Shown piece after piece: positions 38,534-47,964 of a stretch of 64,000 bases of DNA. The stretch covers positions 84,475 to 148,474 of the forward strand of contig JAFMLE010000001.1 of assembly GCA_017852395.1 (NCBI GenBank), written 5' to 3'. The notes beneath the pieces were generated by a model. It was not told the origin of the DNA and searched no databases. It worked only from the letters and a program-made list of their open reading frames with translations. This DNA comes from Flavobacteriaceae bacterium (GTDB lineage Bacteria; Bacteroidota; Bacteroidia; Flavobacteriales; Flavobacteriaceae). How positions within the stretch are numbered: the stretch's first letter is position 1; each line of letters begins with the position of its first letter. Both the position numbers and the translations under genes were made by a program.

Positions 38534-38803
38534 ATGGATTTTAAAAAACTACAGTTGCCCCTTTTGTTTTGCTTGACCTTAGGTTTGGCACCCTACACCC
38601 CCGAGCCACATATATTAGGAAAGGTTCGTTGGTTGCTCGGAGGCGCCAACGGTATGCAAGCTCTTGACTGGTTTGATCTTCTCATGCACGGCTTCCCTTG
38701 GCTCTATCTTTTATACGTTATTACTAAGGGTGTAAAACCCAATAAAACACTGACTTTTTTGTGCTTTTTTCTTTTTGGTTGCTGCCTTTGGGTCAATTTA
38801 TGA
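38534..38803 (+). CDS. Small conserved membrane protein, unknown function
   Basis: In frame within ORF 38363..38803; ATG 38534 gives MDFKKLQLPLLFCLTLGLAPYTPEPHILGKVRWLLGGANGMQALDWFDLLMHGFPWLYLL... Confidence 0.7.
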   Translation: MDFKKLQLPLLFCLTLGLAPYTPEPHILGKVRWLLGGANGMQALDWFDLLMHGFPWLYLLYVITKGVKPNKTLTFLCFFLFGCCLWVNL

Positions 38804-38850
38804 TCTAATAATACCATAAAAACGTATCTTAGAGAGATAAACTACGAATT

Positions 38851-38934
38851 ATGGGAGTCGGAATTCTCTTTTTTGCATCACTTTTTTTGTGCTTAGGCAT
38901 AGGTCTGTTCATAGAAATTATCGAACGTCTCTAG
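38851..38934 (+). CDS. Putative 27-aa transmembrane microprotein
   Basis: ATG...TAG encoding MGVGILFFASLFLCLGIGLFIEIIERL; below ORF-track cutoff; single TM helix with charged C-terminal tail. Confidence 0.35.
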   Translation: MGVGILFFASLFLCLGIGLFIEIIERL

Positions 38935-38936
38935 AC

Positions 38937-40400
38937 TTATAATTTATTGATAAAACTGCCCAGGGAATCTTTGAATTGGAATCCCGCCTCGGTTCGGTAT
39001 TTGTTGAGTTTTTGATGTGATTCGAGCCCCCAAAGGAGAAATTCTTTGAAAAACCACCGATCCTCGGTGTTCAGTTGCGGTTGAAATTTGGTCACAAGGT
39101 CCTCCAATGGCACAATCGCATCAAGTTGTTTTTGATAGGCAGCATCCGTTTGACGATCTTCTAAAAACAATTCATTGTCACTAAAAAACCACTGCAGCAA
39201 TTCATCATAAGGGCTTTTGCTATTGGGTTTTTCCAATTTTTCGATTTTTGGGAAATAGTCTGCAAACAGACTTTTGACCGCTTGATTGATGAGGTGCATA
39301 CCAATTTGATCTGCACCTTCTTGCTCTCCTTCATAGACCAGTTCAATTTTCCCATTGATGGCAGGAATCACCCCAAAAAAATCGGCCATTCTAACCGAGG
39401 TATTGTCCGAGCCGTTGGCCAGCATTCGATGTTGTGCAGTACTGATAAGGTTTTCAAAAGCCGTAATGCTCATTCGGGCGCTGACTCCACTTTTGGCATC
39501 TACAAATTCGCTTTTTCGGGCCTCAAAGCCTATTTGTTCAATAATTTCTTTGGCCAATTCGGGAACGTGTATCTGTTTTTTTTGGGCATCGGTAAGTTGT
39601 ACCTCTTGGGAGGTGATCGCCTTAGAAATCTGTCGATTGTTGGGGTAGTGGGTCAAAATCTGAGAACCAATTCGGTCTTTGAGAGGGGTTACGATACTGC
39701 CCCGGTTGGTATAATCTTCTGGGTTGGCAGTAAATATAAATTGTAATTCAAGGGGCATGCGAAGTTTGAACCCTCTTATTTGAATTTCTTTTTCTTGCAA
39801 AATCGAAAAAAGTGCCACCTGAATTCGGGCTTGCAAATCCGGCAATTCGTTGAGTACAAAAATACAGCGATGGGCCCTGGGGATCATTCCAAAATGAATC
39901 ACACGCTCATCGGCATATGACAACTTGAGACTGGCCGCTTTGATGGGGTCAATATCCCCGATAAGATCGGCTACAGTAACGTCGGGCGTTGCCAATTTTT
40001 CAAAAAAACGATCGTTGCGGTGCAGCCAATCGATTGGGGTGTCATCGCCTTTTTCTTCTATAATATTTTTGGCATAAAGCGAAATGGGCAGCATGGGGTC
40101 ATCATTGATTTCTGAACCTGCAACTACGGGTGTCCACTCATCGAGTAGTGCTACCATAAGGCGGGCAATTCGGGTTTTTGCTTGACCACGTAGACCCAAT
40201 AAATTGATGTTATGCCCCGATAAAATTGCACGTTCTACTGCTGGGATAACGGTGTTTTCATAACCAATAATCCCATCAAAGTTTTTTTTGCCAGCGCGGA
40301 GGTTGGTCATGAGATTGTTGGCCAATTCGTGCTGAACCGTTGTGCTTCTGTATCCCGAAGCTTTGAGCTCTTGTAGGGTTTTTATAGTGGGTTTTTTCAT
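38937..40400 (-). CDS. Magnesium-chelatase-like AAA+ ATPase (ChlI/MoxR-like)
   Basis: 487 aa; GLRGQAKTRIARLM P-loop region, CIFVLNELPDLQARIQVALFSILQEKEIQIRG, ANPEDYTNRGSIVTPLKDRIGSQI. Confidence 0.9.
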   Translation of the reverse strand: MKKPTIKTLQELKASGYRSTTVQHELANNLMTNLRAGKKNFDGIIGYENTVIPAVERAILSGHNINLLGLRGQAKTRIARLMVALLDEWTPVVAGSEINDDPMLPISLYAKNIIEEKGDDTPIDWLHRNDRFFEKLATPDVTVADLIGDIDPIKAASLKLSYADERVIHFGMIPRAHRCIFVLNELPDLQARIQVALFSILQEKEIQIRGFKLRMPLELQFIFTANPEDYTNRGSIVTPLKDRIGSQILTHYPNNRQISKAITSQEVQLTDAQKKQIHVPELAKEIIEQIGFEARKSEFVDAKSGVSARMSITAFENLISTAQHRMLANGSDNTSVRMADFFGVIPAINGKIELVYEGEQEGADQIGMHLINQAVKSLFADYFPKIEKLEKPNSKSPYDELLQWFFSDNELFLEDRQTDAAYQKQLDAIVPLEDLVTKFQPQLNTEDRWFFKEFLLWGLESHQKLNKYRTEAGFQFKDSLGSFINKL

Positions 40401-40405
40401 AACAA

Positions 40406-41551
40406 TTAGTTCATTTTTTTTCTTCTATTGCTTTCATAGTCTTCAAAAATCATATCTCCAAGGCCATTGAGTCCTGTGTAGAAAGCTTTTCCCTTGTTGT
40501 GGGCTGTAAATTCTTGTACAAAATGTTTGAGATAGGGGTCACTGGCAATCATAAAGGTGGTTATTGGGATCTGAAGTTTTCTTGCTTGGCGGGCCATCAG
40601 ATAACATTTGTTGACAATTTTTGGGTCTAAGCCCACACTGTTTTTGTAGTAGGAGCCATCGGGCATTTGCAAACAACTAGGCTTGCCATCGGTGATCATA
40701 AAAATTTGTTTGTTGGTGTTTTTTTTTCGTCGTAGCAAGTCCATGGCCAAATTGAGGCCGGCCACGGTATTGGTGTGGTATGGCCCCACTTGGAGATAAG
40801 GCAGTTCTTTGATGGATATCGGTCGGGCATCATTTCCAAAAACCAAAATGTCTAGGGTGTCTTTGGGATACCGAGTGGTGATCATTTCTGCCAACGCCAT
40901 GGCTACTTTTTTAGCAGGGGTGATACGATCCTCGCCGTACAAAATCATACTGTGGCTTATGTCAATCATCAAAACGGTACTCATTTGGGCTTTGTAGTGT
41001 GTCTCTGACACCACTAAATCGTCTTGACGAAGCTGAAATTCATCAATACCCCCGTGTATTTGAGCATTTTTTATGCTTTCGGTCAGCACTATTTTTTCGA
41101 GTCCGTCGCCAAACTGAAAGGGACGCTGGTCTCCCGACGCTTCTTGGCTAGATCCGCTATATTTGGTTCGGTGATTGCCTGTTTTTGATTTTCTGAGTTT
41201 TCCAAAAATCTGTTTTAGTGCATGTTCGCGTAAAAATTTTTCAGTCTTTGGCGTGATCGTAAAACTAGGATCATTGCCGTCCGGCCGAATTTCTTGACGC
41301 ACATAACTCTTTTTTAATAGATCGTCAATAAAATCATCTATTGTATAGTCGGCATCGGTCAGTTCATATTCTTTGTCAAGCGCTCGAAGCCAATCAATAG
41401 CTTCATCAAAATCTCCAGAGGTGTGAATAATCAGTTCTTTGAAAATCTCGAATAAGCGCTCAAAAGGCGAAAGCACTTTGGGATCGTGTTTGGTAAATCG
41501 CCAACCGACACGCAATTTGGTACCCTCAAATTCGGAAGATTTGTTTTTCAT
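40406..41551 (-). CDS. VWA-domain protein (ChlD-like) paired with the AAA+ ATPase
   Basis: 381 aa; MIDAS motif DISHSM; immediately upstream of the AAA+ gene, same strand. Confidence 0.88.
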   Translation of the reverse strand: MKNKSSEFEGTKLRVGWRFTKHDPKVLSPFERLFEIFKELIIHTSGDFDEAIDWLRALDKEYELTDADYTIDDFIDDLLKKSYVRQEIRPDGNDPSFTITPKTEKFLREHALKQIFGKLRKSKTGNHRTKYSGSSQEASGDQRPFQFGDGLEKIVLTESIKNAQIHGGIDEFQLRQDDLVVSETHYKAQMSTVLMIDISHSMILYGEDRITPAKKVAMALAEMITTRYPKDTLDILVFGNDARPISIKELPYLQVGPYHTNTVAGLNLAMDLLRRKKNTNKQIFMITDGKPSCLQMPDGSYYKNSVGLDPKIVNKCYLMARQARKLQIPITTFMIASDPYLKHFVQEFTAHNKGKAFYTGLNGLGDMIFEDYESNRRKKMN

Positions 41552-41725
41552 AGCCTTGTCTCAAATATAAACAAAAAGTGCATCGCAAGAAAGTCTTAGA
41601 AGGCAACCAGGCTTTCCGAAGAGATGTTTGTAACTATTAGGTGATTTCATAAATAATTTTTACTTTTGCCCTGTTTTCTGATAAAAAAGTTTAGAGGCGA
41701 CTAACAGGTCCCTCTTTTTTTTACT

Positions 41726-42193
41726 ATGAATTTAAAGTCAAAGGTCGAACAATTGTTAAACGCAGCTCTGGAGGCTCATCCGGCACTCTTTCTTATTGAT
41801 TTTAGGGTAGGTGCCGATAATGCCATCAAAGTTGTGTTGGATGGAGATCAAGGCGTGACCCTCAAAGATTGTGTATCTGTAAGCCGTATGATCGAGCACA
41901 ACTTGGATCGTGAAGCCGAAGACTTTTCTTTGGAGGTTACCTCCGTTGGTGTTAGCGCCCCTTTGGCGTTGCCCCGACAATATGTAAAAAATATTGGAAG
42001 AACACTTGAGGTAACGACTGCTGCTGGAGAATTGTTAACCGGTTCTTTAGTAGAAGCAAATGATCAGACCTTTGAATTGACATGGAAAACCCGTGAACCC
42101 AAGCCTGTTGGTAAGGGTAAAACAACCGTAATCAAAAATAAAACCCTGCCGTATGACGAAGTGCAATCGGCAAAAGTAATTGTACAATTTTAA
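41726..42193 (+). CDS. rimP: Ribosome maturation factor RimP
   Basis: 155 aa; RimP-like, followed by nusA-infB. Confidence 0.93.
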   Translation: MNLKSKVEQLLNAALEAHPALFLIDFRVGADNAIKVVLDGDQGVTLKDCVSVSRMIEHNLDREAEDFSLEVTSVGVSAPLALPRQYVKNIGRTLEVTTAAGELLTGSLVEANDQTFELTWKTREPKPVGKGKTTVIKNKTLPYDEVQSAKVIVQF

Positions 42194-42202
42194 TCCTTTA
42201 GC

Positions 42203-43441
42203 ATGGAGAATTTAGCATTAATTGAGTCCTTTTCAGAGTTTAAAGATGAAAAACTAATCGACCGCGTCACCCTTATGGTGATTTTAGAAGAGGTCTTTAG
42301 AAACACCTTAAAACGCAAGTTTGGCTCCGATGAAAACTTTGACATCATTATCAATCCCGACAAAGGAGATTTAGAAATTTGGCGCAACCGTATCGTCGTA
42401 GAAAACGGCGCGGTCGAAGACCCTAACCAAGAGATTGAGTTGGATGAAGCCAAAAAAATCGAACCTGATTTTGAAGTGGGAGAAGATGTTTCGGAGGAAG
42501 TAAAAATTGCAGCACTCGGGCGTCGCGCAATTATGAGCCTTCGGCAAAATTTGGTTGCAAAAATATTTGAACACGACAGCACCAATATCTTCAACCAATT
42601 TAAAGATCGCGTTGGTGAAATATACACAGCCGAGGTACATCATGTTAGAAATCGCGAAGTCATCTTGCTCGATGATGAAGGTAACGAAATTATATTGCCC
42701 AAAGACCGCCAAATACCTAATGATTTCTTTAGAAAAGGAGACAATGTACGTGGGGTAATCGATGCGGTAGAAATGCGTGGCAACAAACCGAGAATTATAC
42801 TTTCTAGAACCTCTCCTGTTTTCTTAGAAAAACTATTCGAACAAGAGATCCCCGAAGTTTTTGATGGGCTAATTACGATCAAAAAAGCCGTTCGTATTCC
42901 TGGAGAAAAAGCCAAAGTAGCCGTAGATTCTTATGATGATCGTATCGATCCAGTAGGCGCTTGTGTAGGGATGAAAGGATCTCGAATTCATGGTATCGTC
43001 CGAGAACTTGGCAACGAAAACATCGATGTAATAAACTACACCAACAACTTGCAGTTATTCATATCAAGAGCCCTAAGCCCTGCAAAAGTCAACTCCCTCA
43101 AAATCGATGAAGAAGAAAAGCGCGTTCAAGTATTTTTGAACCCCGAAGAAGTCTCCAAAGCGATTGGAAGAGGAGGGCACAACATCCGACTGGCAGGCAA
43201 GCTAACCGGTTTTGAAATTGATGTATATAGAGAAGGTATGGAAGAGGATGTAGAATTATCAGAATTCTCGGACGAAATCGATGCATGGGTGATTGAAGAG
43301 TTCCAAAAAGTAGGACTCGATACCGCCAAAAGTATTTTAGAGCTCGATGCAACAGACCTTATAAAAAGAACCGACCTCGAAGAAGAAACCATCAAAGATG
43401 TAATCAAAATCCTCAGAGAGGAGTTTGATGATGAAGCTTAA
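42203..43441 (+). CDS. nusA: Transcription termination/antitermination protein NusA
   Basis: 412 aa; S1/KH domains (DPVGACVGMKGSRIHGIVRELGNENIDVI, IGRGGHNIRLAGKLTGFEIDV). Confidence 0.97.
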   Translation: MENLALIESFSEFKDEKLIDRVTLMVILEEVFRNTLKRKFGSDENFDIIINPDKGDLEIWRNRIVVENGAVEDPNQEIELDEAKKIEPDFEVGEDVSEEVKIAALGRRAIMSLRQNLVAKIFEHDSTNIFNQFKDRVGEIYTAEVHHVRNREVILLDDEGNEIILPKDRQIPNDFFRKGDNVRGVIDAVEMRGNKPRIILSRTSPVFLEKLFEQEIPEVFDGLITIKKAVRIPGEKAKVAVDSYDDRIDPVGACVGMKGSRIHGIVRELGNENIDVINYTNNLQLFISRALSPAKVNSLKIDEEEKRVQVFLNPEEVSKAIGRGGHNIRLAGKLTGFEIDVYREGMEEDVELSEFSDEIDAWVIEEFQKVGLDTAKSILELDATDLIKRTDLEEETIKDVIKILREEFDDEA

Positions 43442-43456
43442 TATTTGCTAAATTTG
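43424..43456 (+). promoter_or_regulatory. Candidate internal promoter for infB
   Basis: TTTG (43424-43427) N21 TAAATTTG (43449-43456), 20 nt before infB ATG. Confidence 0.45.
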
Positions 43457-43475
43457 AACCAACACCAACCCGTAT

Positions 43476-46091
43476 ATGGCTGACCAACCTAGTATCCGTT
43501 TGAATAAAGTTCTCCGCGAATTTAACATCTCGTTAGACCGCGTTGTGGACTATTTGGCCCAACAAGGCGTCGAAATCGAAGCACGCCCAACAACCAAAAT
43601 TTCAAACGAGTTATATCAACTCTTGCTGGACGAATTCGAAACCGATAAATCCAAAAAAGATGCTTCTTTTGAAATCAGTGAAGAAAAACGAAAAGAAAAA
43701 GAAAAGCTTCGTAAAATCCAAGAAGAGAAAGAGTTAGAACGTCAGCAAGCCCTAGAGCAAAAAGAACAGGTAGTCCGTGCAAAAGTCGATATTGAAAAAC
43801 CCAAAATGCTTGGAAAGATCGATCTAAACCCGGTTAAGAAACCCGTTGCAAAACAAGAAAAGCCAGCAGCAGCTCCCCAAGCCGAAGTCGAAAAAGATTC
43901 CGAGGTAGAATCTCCTTCTAAACCAACCGTAGCTCCTGCCCCACCAGTAGCCGAAAAGAACGAAGCAGAAGAAAAAATAACTACTCAATACAAAAAACTA
44001 ACCGGTCCCAAAAAAACCGGTCAGACGATTAACCTAGATGCAGTAAACTCCAAGGAGAAAACTGTCGAAGAAGCCCGAAAACGCAAGCGAAAAAGAATCA
44101 GTAAAGACACCAAACCTGATCCTAAAAAAGCGCCAGCACAACGCTCTAAAGGAGGCAATCGTCAACCTCAGATTAACAAAGTAGAGCCCACGGAAGAAGA
44201 AGTACAAAAGCAAATTAGAGAAACCCTTGAAAAACTTCAGGGCAAATCCTCTAAATCTAAAGGGGCCAAATACCGAAGAGACAAAAGGGATCAGCATCGT
44301 CAAAAGTCCGAAGACGAAATGGCTCAAATGGAAGCCGAAAGCAAAATAATTCGGGTTACAGAATTCATCACAGTAGGCGAAATTGCAACGATGATGGATA
44401 TCAGCTCAACAGAAATTATTTCTGCCTGTATGTCATTGGGAATTATGGTCACCATGAACCAACGCTTGGATGCTGAAACCCTGAGCATTGTTGCCGAAGA
44501 GTTTGGCTATCAGGTTGAATTTGTCAAAACAGAACTCGAAGAAAATATAGAAGATGAGGCCGACAAAGAAGAAGACCTTCTAACCCGCGCACCTATCGTT
44601 ACAGTAATGGGTCACGTTGACCATGGAAAAACATCTTTGCTCGACTTTATACGTGAAGAAAATGTAATCGCCGGTGAGTCAGGAGGGATTACCCAGCACA
44701 TCGGAGCCTATTCGGTGAGTTTAAAGGACGGCCAACGTATTACCTTCTTAGACACCCCAGGCCACGAAGCCTTTACCGCAATGCGTGCACGAGGAACTCA
44801 GGTTACCGATATTGCTATTATTGTAGTCGCTGCAGATGATGATATCATGCCGCAAACCAAAGAAGCTATTAGTCACGCTCAAGCAGCAAGCGTACCCATA
44901 ATTTTTGCCATCAATAAAATTGATAAACCCACAGCCAATCCGGATAAGATCAAGGAAGCTTTGGCAGGGATGAACCTTTTGGTCGAAGACTGGGGAGGGA
45001 AAATCCAATCACACGACATCTCAGCCCTCAAAGGAACAGGTGTCAACGAATTGCTAGAAAAAGTGCTTTTAGAAGCAGAAATTTTAGAACTTAAAGCCAA
45101 TCCAAATCGCAAGGCCAAAGGAACAGTTGTTGAAGCCTACCTCGATAAAGGCCGCGGATATGTATCGACCATTTTGGTGCAAAATGGAACACTCAAGATA
45201 GGAGACTACCTCTTGGCAGGTAAACACAGTGGTAAGGTAAAAGCCATGTTCGACGAACGCGGAAAAAACCTAACCGAAGTGCCCCCATCAACACCTGTAT
45301 CTGTACTAGGGCTGGACGGAGCACCTCAAGCGGGCGATTCTTTTAATGTATTGGAAGACGAAAAAGAAGCCAAACAAATTGCAGCCAAAAGAACCCAACT
45401 CTTAAGAGAGCAAAATGTGCGCACTCAAAAGCACATTACCCTCGATGAAATTGGAAGACGTATCGCCCTTGGAGACTTCAAAGAGTTGAACATTATCCTA
45501 AAGGGAGATGTTGACGGTTCTGTAGAGGCACTGACCGATTCCCTTCAAAAATTATCAACCGAAGAAATTCAAGTAAACATCATTCACAAAGGTGTTGGAG
45601 CAATCACAGAATCTGATGTGCTCTTGGCAACTGCTTCAGATGCTATTGTTATTGGGTTCAATGTCAGACCTACAGGAAACAGCCGCGAATTGGCCGAAAA
45701 AGAAGCTATTGATATCCGTTCTTACTCCATCATCTATGACGCAATCAACGATGTTAAAGATGCTATGGAAGGGATGTTGTCACCAGACCTCAAAGAAGAA
45801 ATCACAGGAATGGCCGAAATCCGCGAAACCTATAAAATCTCAAAAGTGGGTACCATTGCAGGATGTATGGTGCTAAGTGGTAAAATTTTCCGTAATTCAG
45901 GAGTACGACTTATACGCGATGGTGTTGTGATCTACACAGGTGTATTGGATTCACTCAAACGCTTTAAGGACGATGTCAAAGAGGTTGCCAAAGGTTATGA
46001 TTGTGGACTTCAAATCAAAAACTACAACGAAATTAAAGAAGGAGATCAAATCGAGTGCTTTAAAGAAGTAGCAGTTAAAAAGACGTTATAA
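43476..46091 (+). CDS. infB: Translation initiation factor IF-2
   Basis: 871 aa; [35 protein letters not shown]. Confidence 0.98.
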   Translation: MADQPSIRLNKVLREFNISLDRVVDYLAQQGVEIEARPTTKISNELYQLLLDEFETDKSKKDASFEISEEKRKEKEKLRKIQEEKELERQQALEQKEQVVRAKVDIEKPKMLGKIDLNPVKKPVAKQEKPAAAPQAEVEKDSEVESPSKPTVAPAPPVAEKNEAEEKITTQYKKLTGPKKTGQTINLDAVNSKEKTVEEARKRKRKRISKDTKPDPKKAPAQRSKGGNRQPQINKVEPTEEEVQKQIRETLEKLQGKSSKSKGAKYRRDKRDQHRQKSEDEMAQMEAESKIIRVTEFITVGEIATMMDISSTEIISACMSLGIMVTMNQRLDAETLSIVAEEFGYQVEFVKTELEENIEDEADKEEDLLTRAPIVTVMGHVDHGKTSLLDFIREENVIAGESGGITQHIGAYSVSLKDGQRITFLDTPGHEAFTAMRARGTQVTDIAIIVVAADDDIMPQTKEAISHAQAASVPIIFAINKIDKPTANPDKIKEALAGMNLLVEDWGGKIQSHDISALKGTGVNELLEKVLLEAEILELKANPNRKAKGTVVEAYLDKGRGYVSTILVQNGTLKIGDYLLAGKHSGKVKAMFDERGKNLTEVPPSTPVSVLGLDGAPQAGDSFNVLEDEKEAKQIAAKRTQLLREQNVRTQKHITLDEIGRRIALGDFKELNIILKGDVDGSVEALTDSLQKLSTEEIQVNIIHKGVGAITESDVLLATASDAIVIGFNVRPTGNSRELAEKEAIDIRSYSIIYDAINDVKDAMEGMLSPDLKEEITGMAEIRETYKISKVGTIAGCMVLSGKIFRNSGVRLIRDGVVIYTGVLDSLKRFKDDVKEVAKGYDCGLQIKNYNEIKEGDQIECFKEVAVKKTL

Positions 46092-46478
46092 ACCCGTTTT
46101 GGGTTCTAACAAAAAGGCTTCTCTAAATGTCTTTTTTAAAATATTGAGCTGCTCGAGTGCATCAAGGTATTTTTTGAAAGGCCCAACTTGCACCTTATAA
46201 TTGGGTGTTTCAAAGCTCATTTTTACTTCCAATTCAGGGTCAAGTTCTTGAACTTCTTCCATGATTTCAGTAGCCTGATCATAGGTGCCATAATACAGTT
46301 GAATCATATAGAATTCATTCGCAAATTGTTCACGATTGGCCTCAATTTTCAACATTAATGCTTTTGAGATCAAGCTATCTTGTTTAACCTCCACAAGGGC
46401 CTCTTGGCCCCAAATAACATCCGATGTGGTGACGCTAATTAGAACAAATAGAAGCCATTTTGTCGCTTTTCTTTTCAT
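46086..46478 (-). CDS. SPOR-domain exported protein
   Basis: 130 aa; signal peptide and SPOR-like C-terminus ([22 protein letters not shown]...[26 protein letters not shown]). Confidence 0.85.
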   Translation of the reverse strand: MKRKATKWLLFVLISVTTSDVIWGQEALVEVKQDSLISKALMLKIEANREQFANEFYMIQLYYGTYDQATEIMEEVQELDPELEVKMSFETPNYKVQVGPFKKYLDALEQLNILKKTFREAFLLEPKTGL

Positions 46479-46658
46479 AATACAAAGGAATACATTTTAT
46501 CACATTTTACCCATAATTTAAACAGAACAAAAACCTTATTTAGAACAAATATAAATTAGGCATATTGTGAGTGCTATTATTTTTACAATAACAATGCTAT
46601 ACTTACTTTTGTGTGATTTTAGAAAGGAACTTTGTTAGATATCACTTATATATTCAAC

Positions 46659-47945
46659 ATGAAACAGGGGTTAAGCCAACGCATAACCAGAGGTTTCCAC
46701 TCATTTCTACTTGTAACGCTACTTCTAGGAGCTACTACTCAATCTTTTGCTCAAGAGCCAGACGTTGAAGCCGGAAAAAAACTCTTCAACGCCAACTGTG
46801 CTGCTTGCCATAAACTCAACAAAAAAGCGGTAGGACCAGCACTTAGAGGTGTATCACAAAAGTATGATAAAGAGTGGTTATACAGCTGGATCAAAAACAG
46901 TGCCGCAATGATCAAAGCTGGAGATGCACAAGCCATTGCTATTTGGGAAGAATATAACAAAACAGCCATGACTGCTTTTCCACAACTTTCCAATGCAGAT
47001 ATTGACAACATCATTGCCTATACTGATTATACACCACCCGCAGCTGCAGCAGCAGCACCAACTGCCGGAGGAGCTGTTAGTGCAAACACATCTGGGATCA
47101 GCAACGACCTTGTATTGGCTGCCTTGACACTGGTTTTCTTGTTGTTGGTTGTGATGCTTTTCTTAGTGCAAAAAACACTCATTAAGATTGCCAAAGCAAG
47201 TGGTGTAGCACTCGAAATCAAAGAAAAACCCGAACGCACCCCAATCTGGAAAGCGTTTGTTCAAAATCAATTTTTGGTTTTTGTTTCTGTAATTTTCTTA
47301 TTATTGAGCAGTGCCTATTTTGCATATGGTTATTTGATGCAGGTTGGTGTGGACCAAGGCTACATGCCCGTTCAGCCCATTCATTATTCACACAAAATAC
47401 ACGCTGGGGATAACCAGATCGAATGTAAATATTGCCACTCTTCTGCTCGCGTATCCAAGCACTCCGGCATTCCTTCTCTCAATGTATGTATGAACTGTCA
47501 CAAGAACATTGCAGAATACAATGGTGAAGAAGATTTAGAAAATGGCTACACCAAAGATTTTTATACCAAAGAAATCAAAAAACTATATGCAGCCGTAGGA
47601 TGGGATGAAGAAAACCAACGATATACGGGCGAAAGCAAACCTGTTAAGTGGGTTCGTATTCATAACCTACCTGATTTTGTTTACTTCAATCACGCCCAAC
47701 ACGTTGAGGTTGGACAGATTGAATGTCAAACATGTCATGGCCCAGTAGAAGAAATGGAAATTATGTACCAATATGCTCCGCTAACCATGGGTTGGTGTAT
47801 CAACTGTCATCGTGAAACAAACGTGAAAGTAGAGAGCAATGAGTACTATGCAAAAATACACGAAGAACTCTCCAAAAAGTACGGTGTTGAAAAACTGACC
47901 GTTGCTCAAATGGGTGGTTTGGAATGTGGTAAATGTCATTATTAA
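46659..47945 (+). CDS. actA: Alternative complex III cytochrome c subunit ActA
   Basis: ORF track starts at TTG 46632; ATG 46659 (MKQGLSQRITRGFHSF) preferred; one N-terminal CAACH and multiple CxxCH in the C-terminal part. Confidence 0.92.
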   Translation: MKQGLSQRITRGFHSFLLVTLLLGATTQSFAQEPDVEAGKKLFNANCAACHKLNKKAVGPALRGVSQKYDKEWLYSWIKNSAAMIKAGDAQAIAIWEEYNKTAMTAFPQLSNADIDNIIAYTDYTPPAAAAAAPTAGGAVSANTSGISNDLVLAALTLVFLLLVVMLFLVQKTLIKIAKASGVALEIKEKPERTPIWKAFVQNQFLVFVSVIFLLLSSAYFAYGYLMQVGVDQGYMPVQPIHYSHKIHAGDNQIECKYCHSSARVSKHSGIPSLNVCMNCHKNIAEYNGEEDLENGYTKDFYTKEIKKLYAAVGWDEENQRYTGESKPVKWVRIHNLPDFVYFNHAQHVEVGQIECQTCHGPVEEMEIMYQYAPLTMGWCINCHRETNVKVESNEYYAKIHEELSKKYGVEKLTVAQMGGLECGKCHY

Positions 47946-47964
47946 ACGCGCAAGAAGAACGTAT

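Noticed and set aside
38363-38803. 146-aa ORF starting inside the preceding gene
   Set aside because: The first 57 codons overlap the chimeric lipoprotein gene and its terminator; the internal ATG at 38534 gives a sensible membrane protein.
41670-41722. Apparent attenuator before rimP: CCTGTT/AACAGG versus AGAGG/CCTCT plus T-run
   Set aside because: If the TACTTTTG box at 41661-41668 is the -7 element, most of CCTGTT would lie upstream of the RNA start, and the terminator-like stem is only 5 bp with a 13-nt loop.
43690-44340. Lys/Glu-rich low-complexity region
   Set aside because: This is the normal variable N-terminal region of IF-2, not a separate repeat element.
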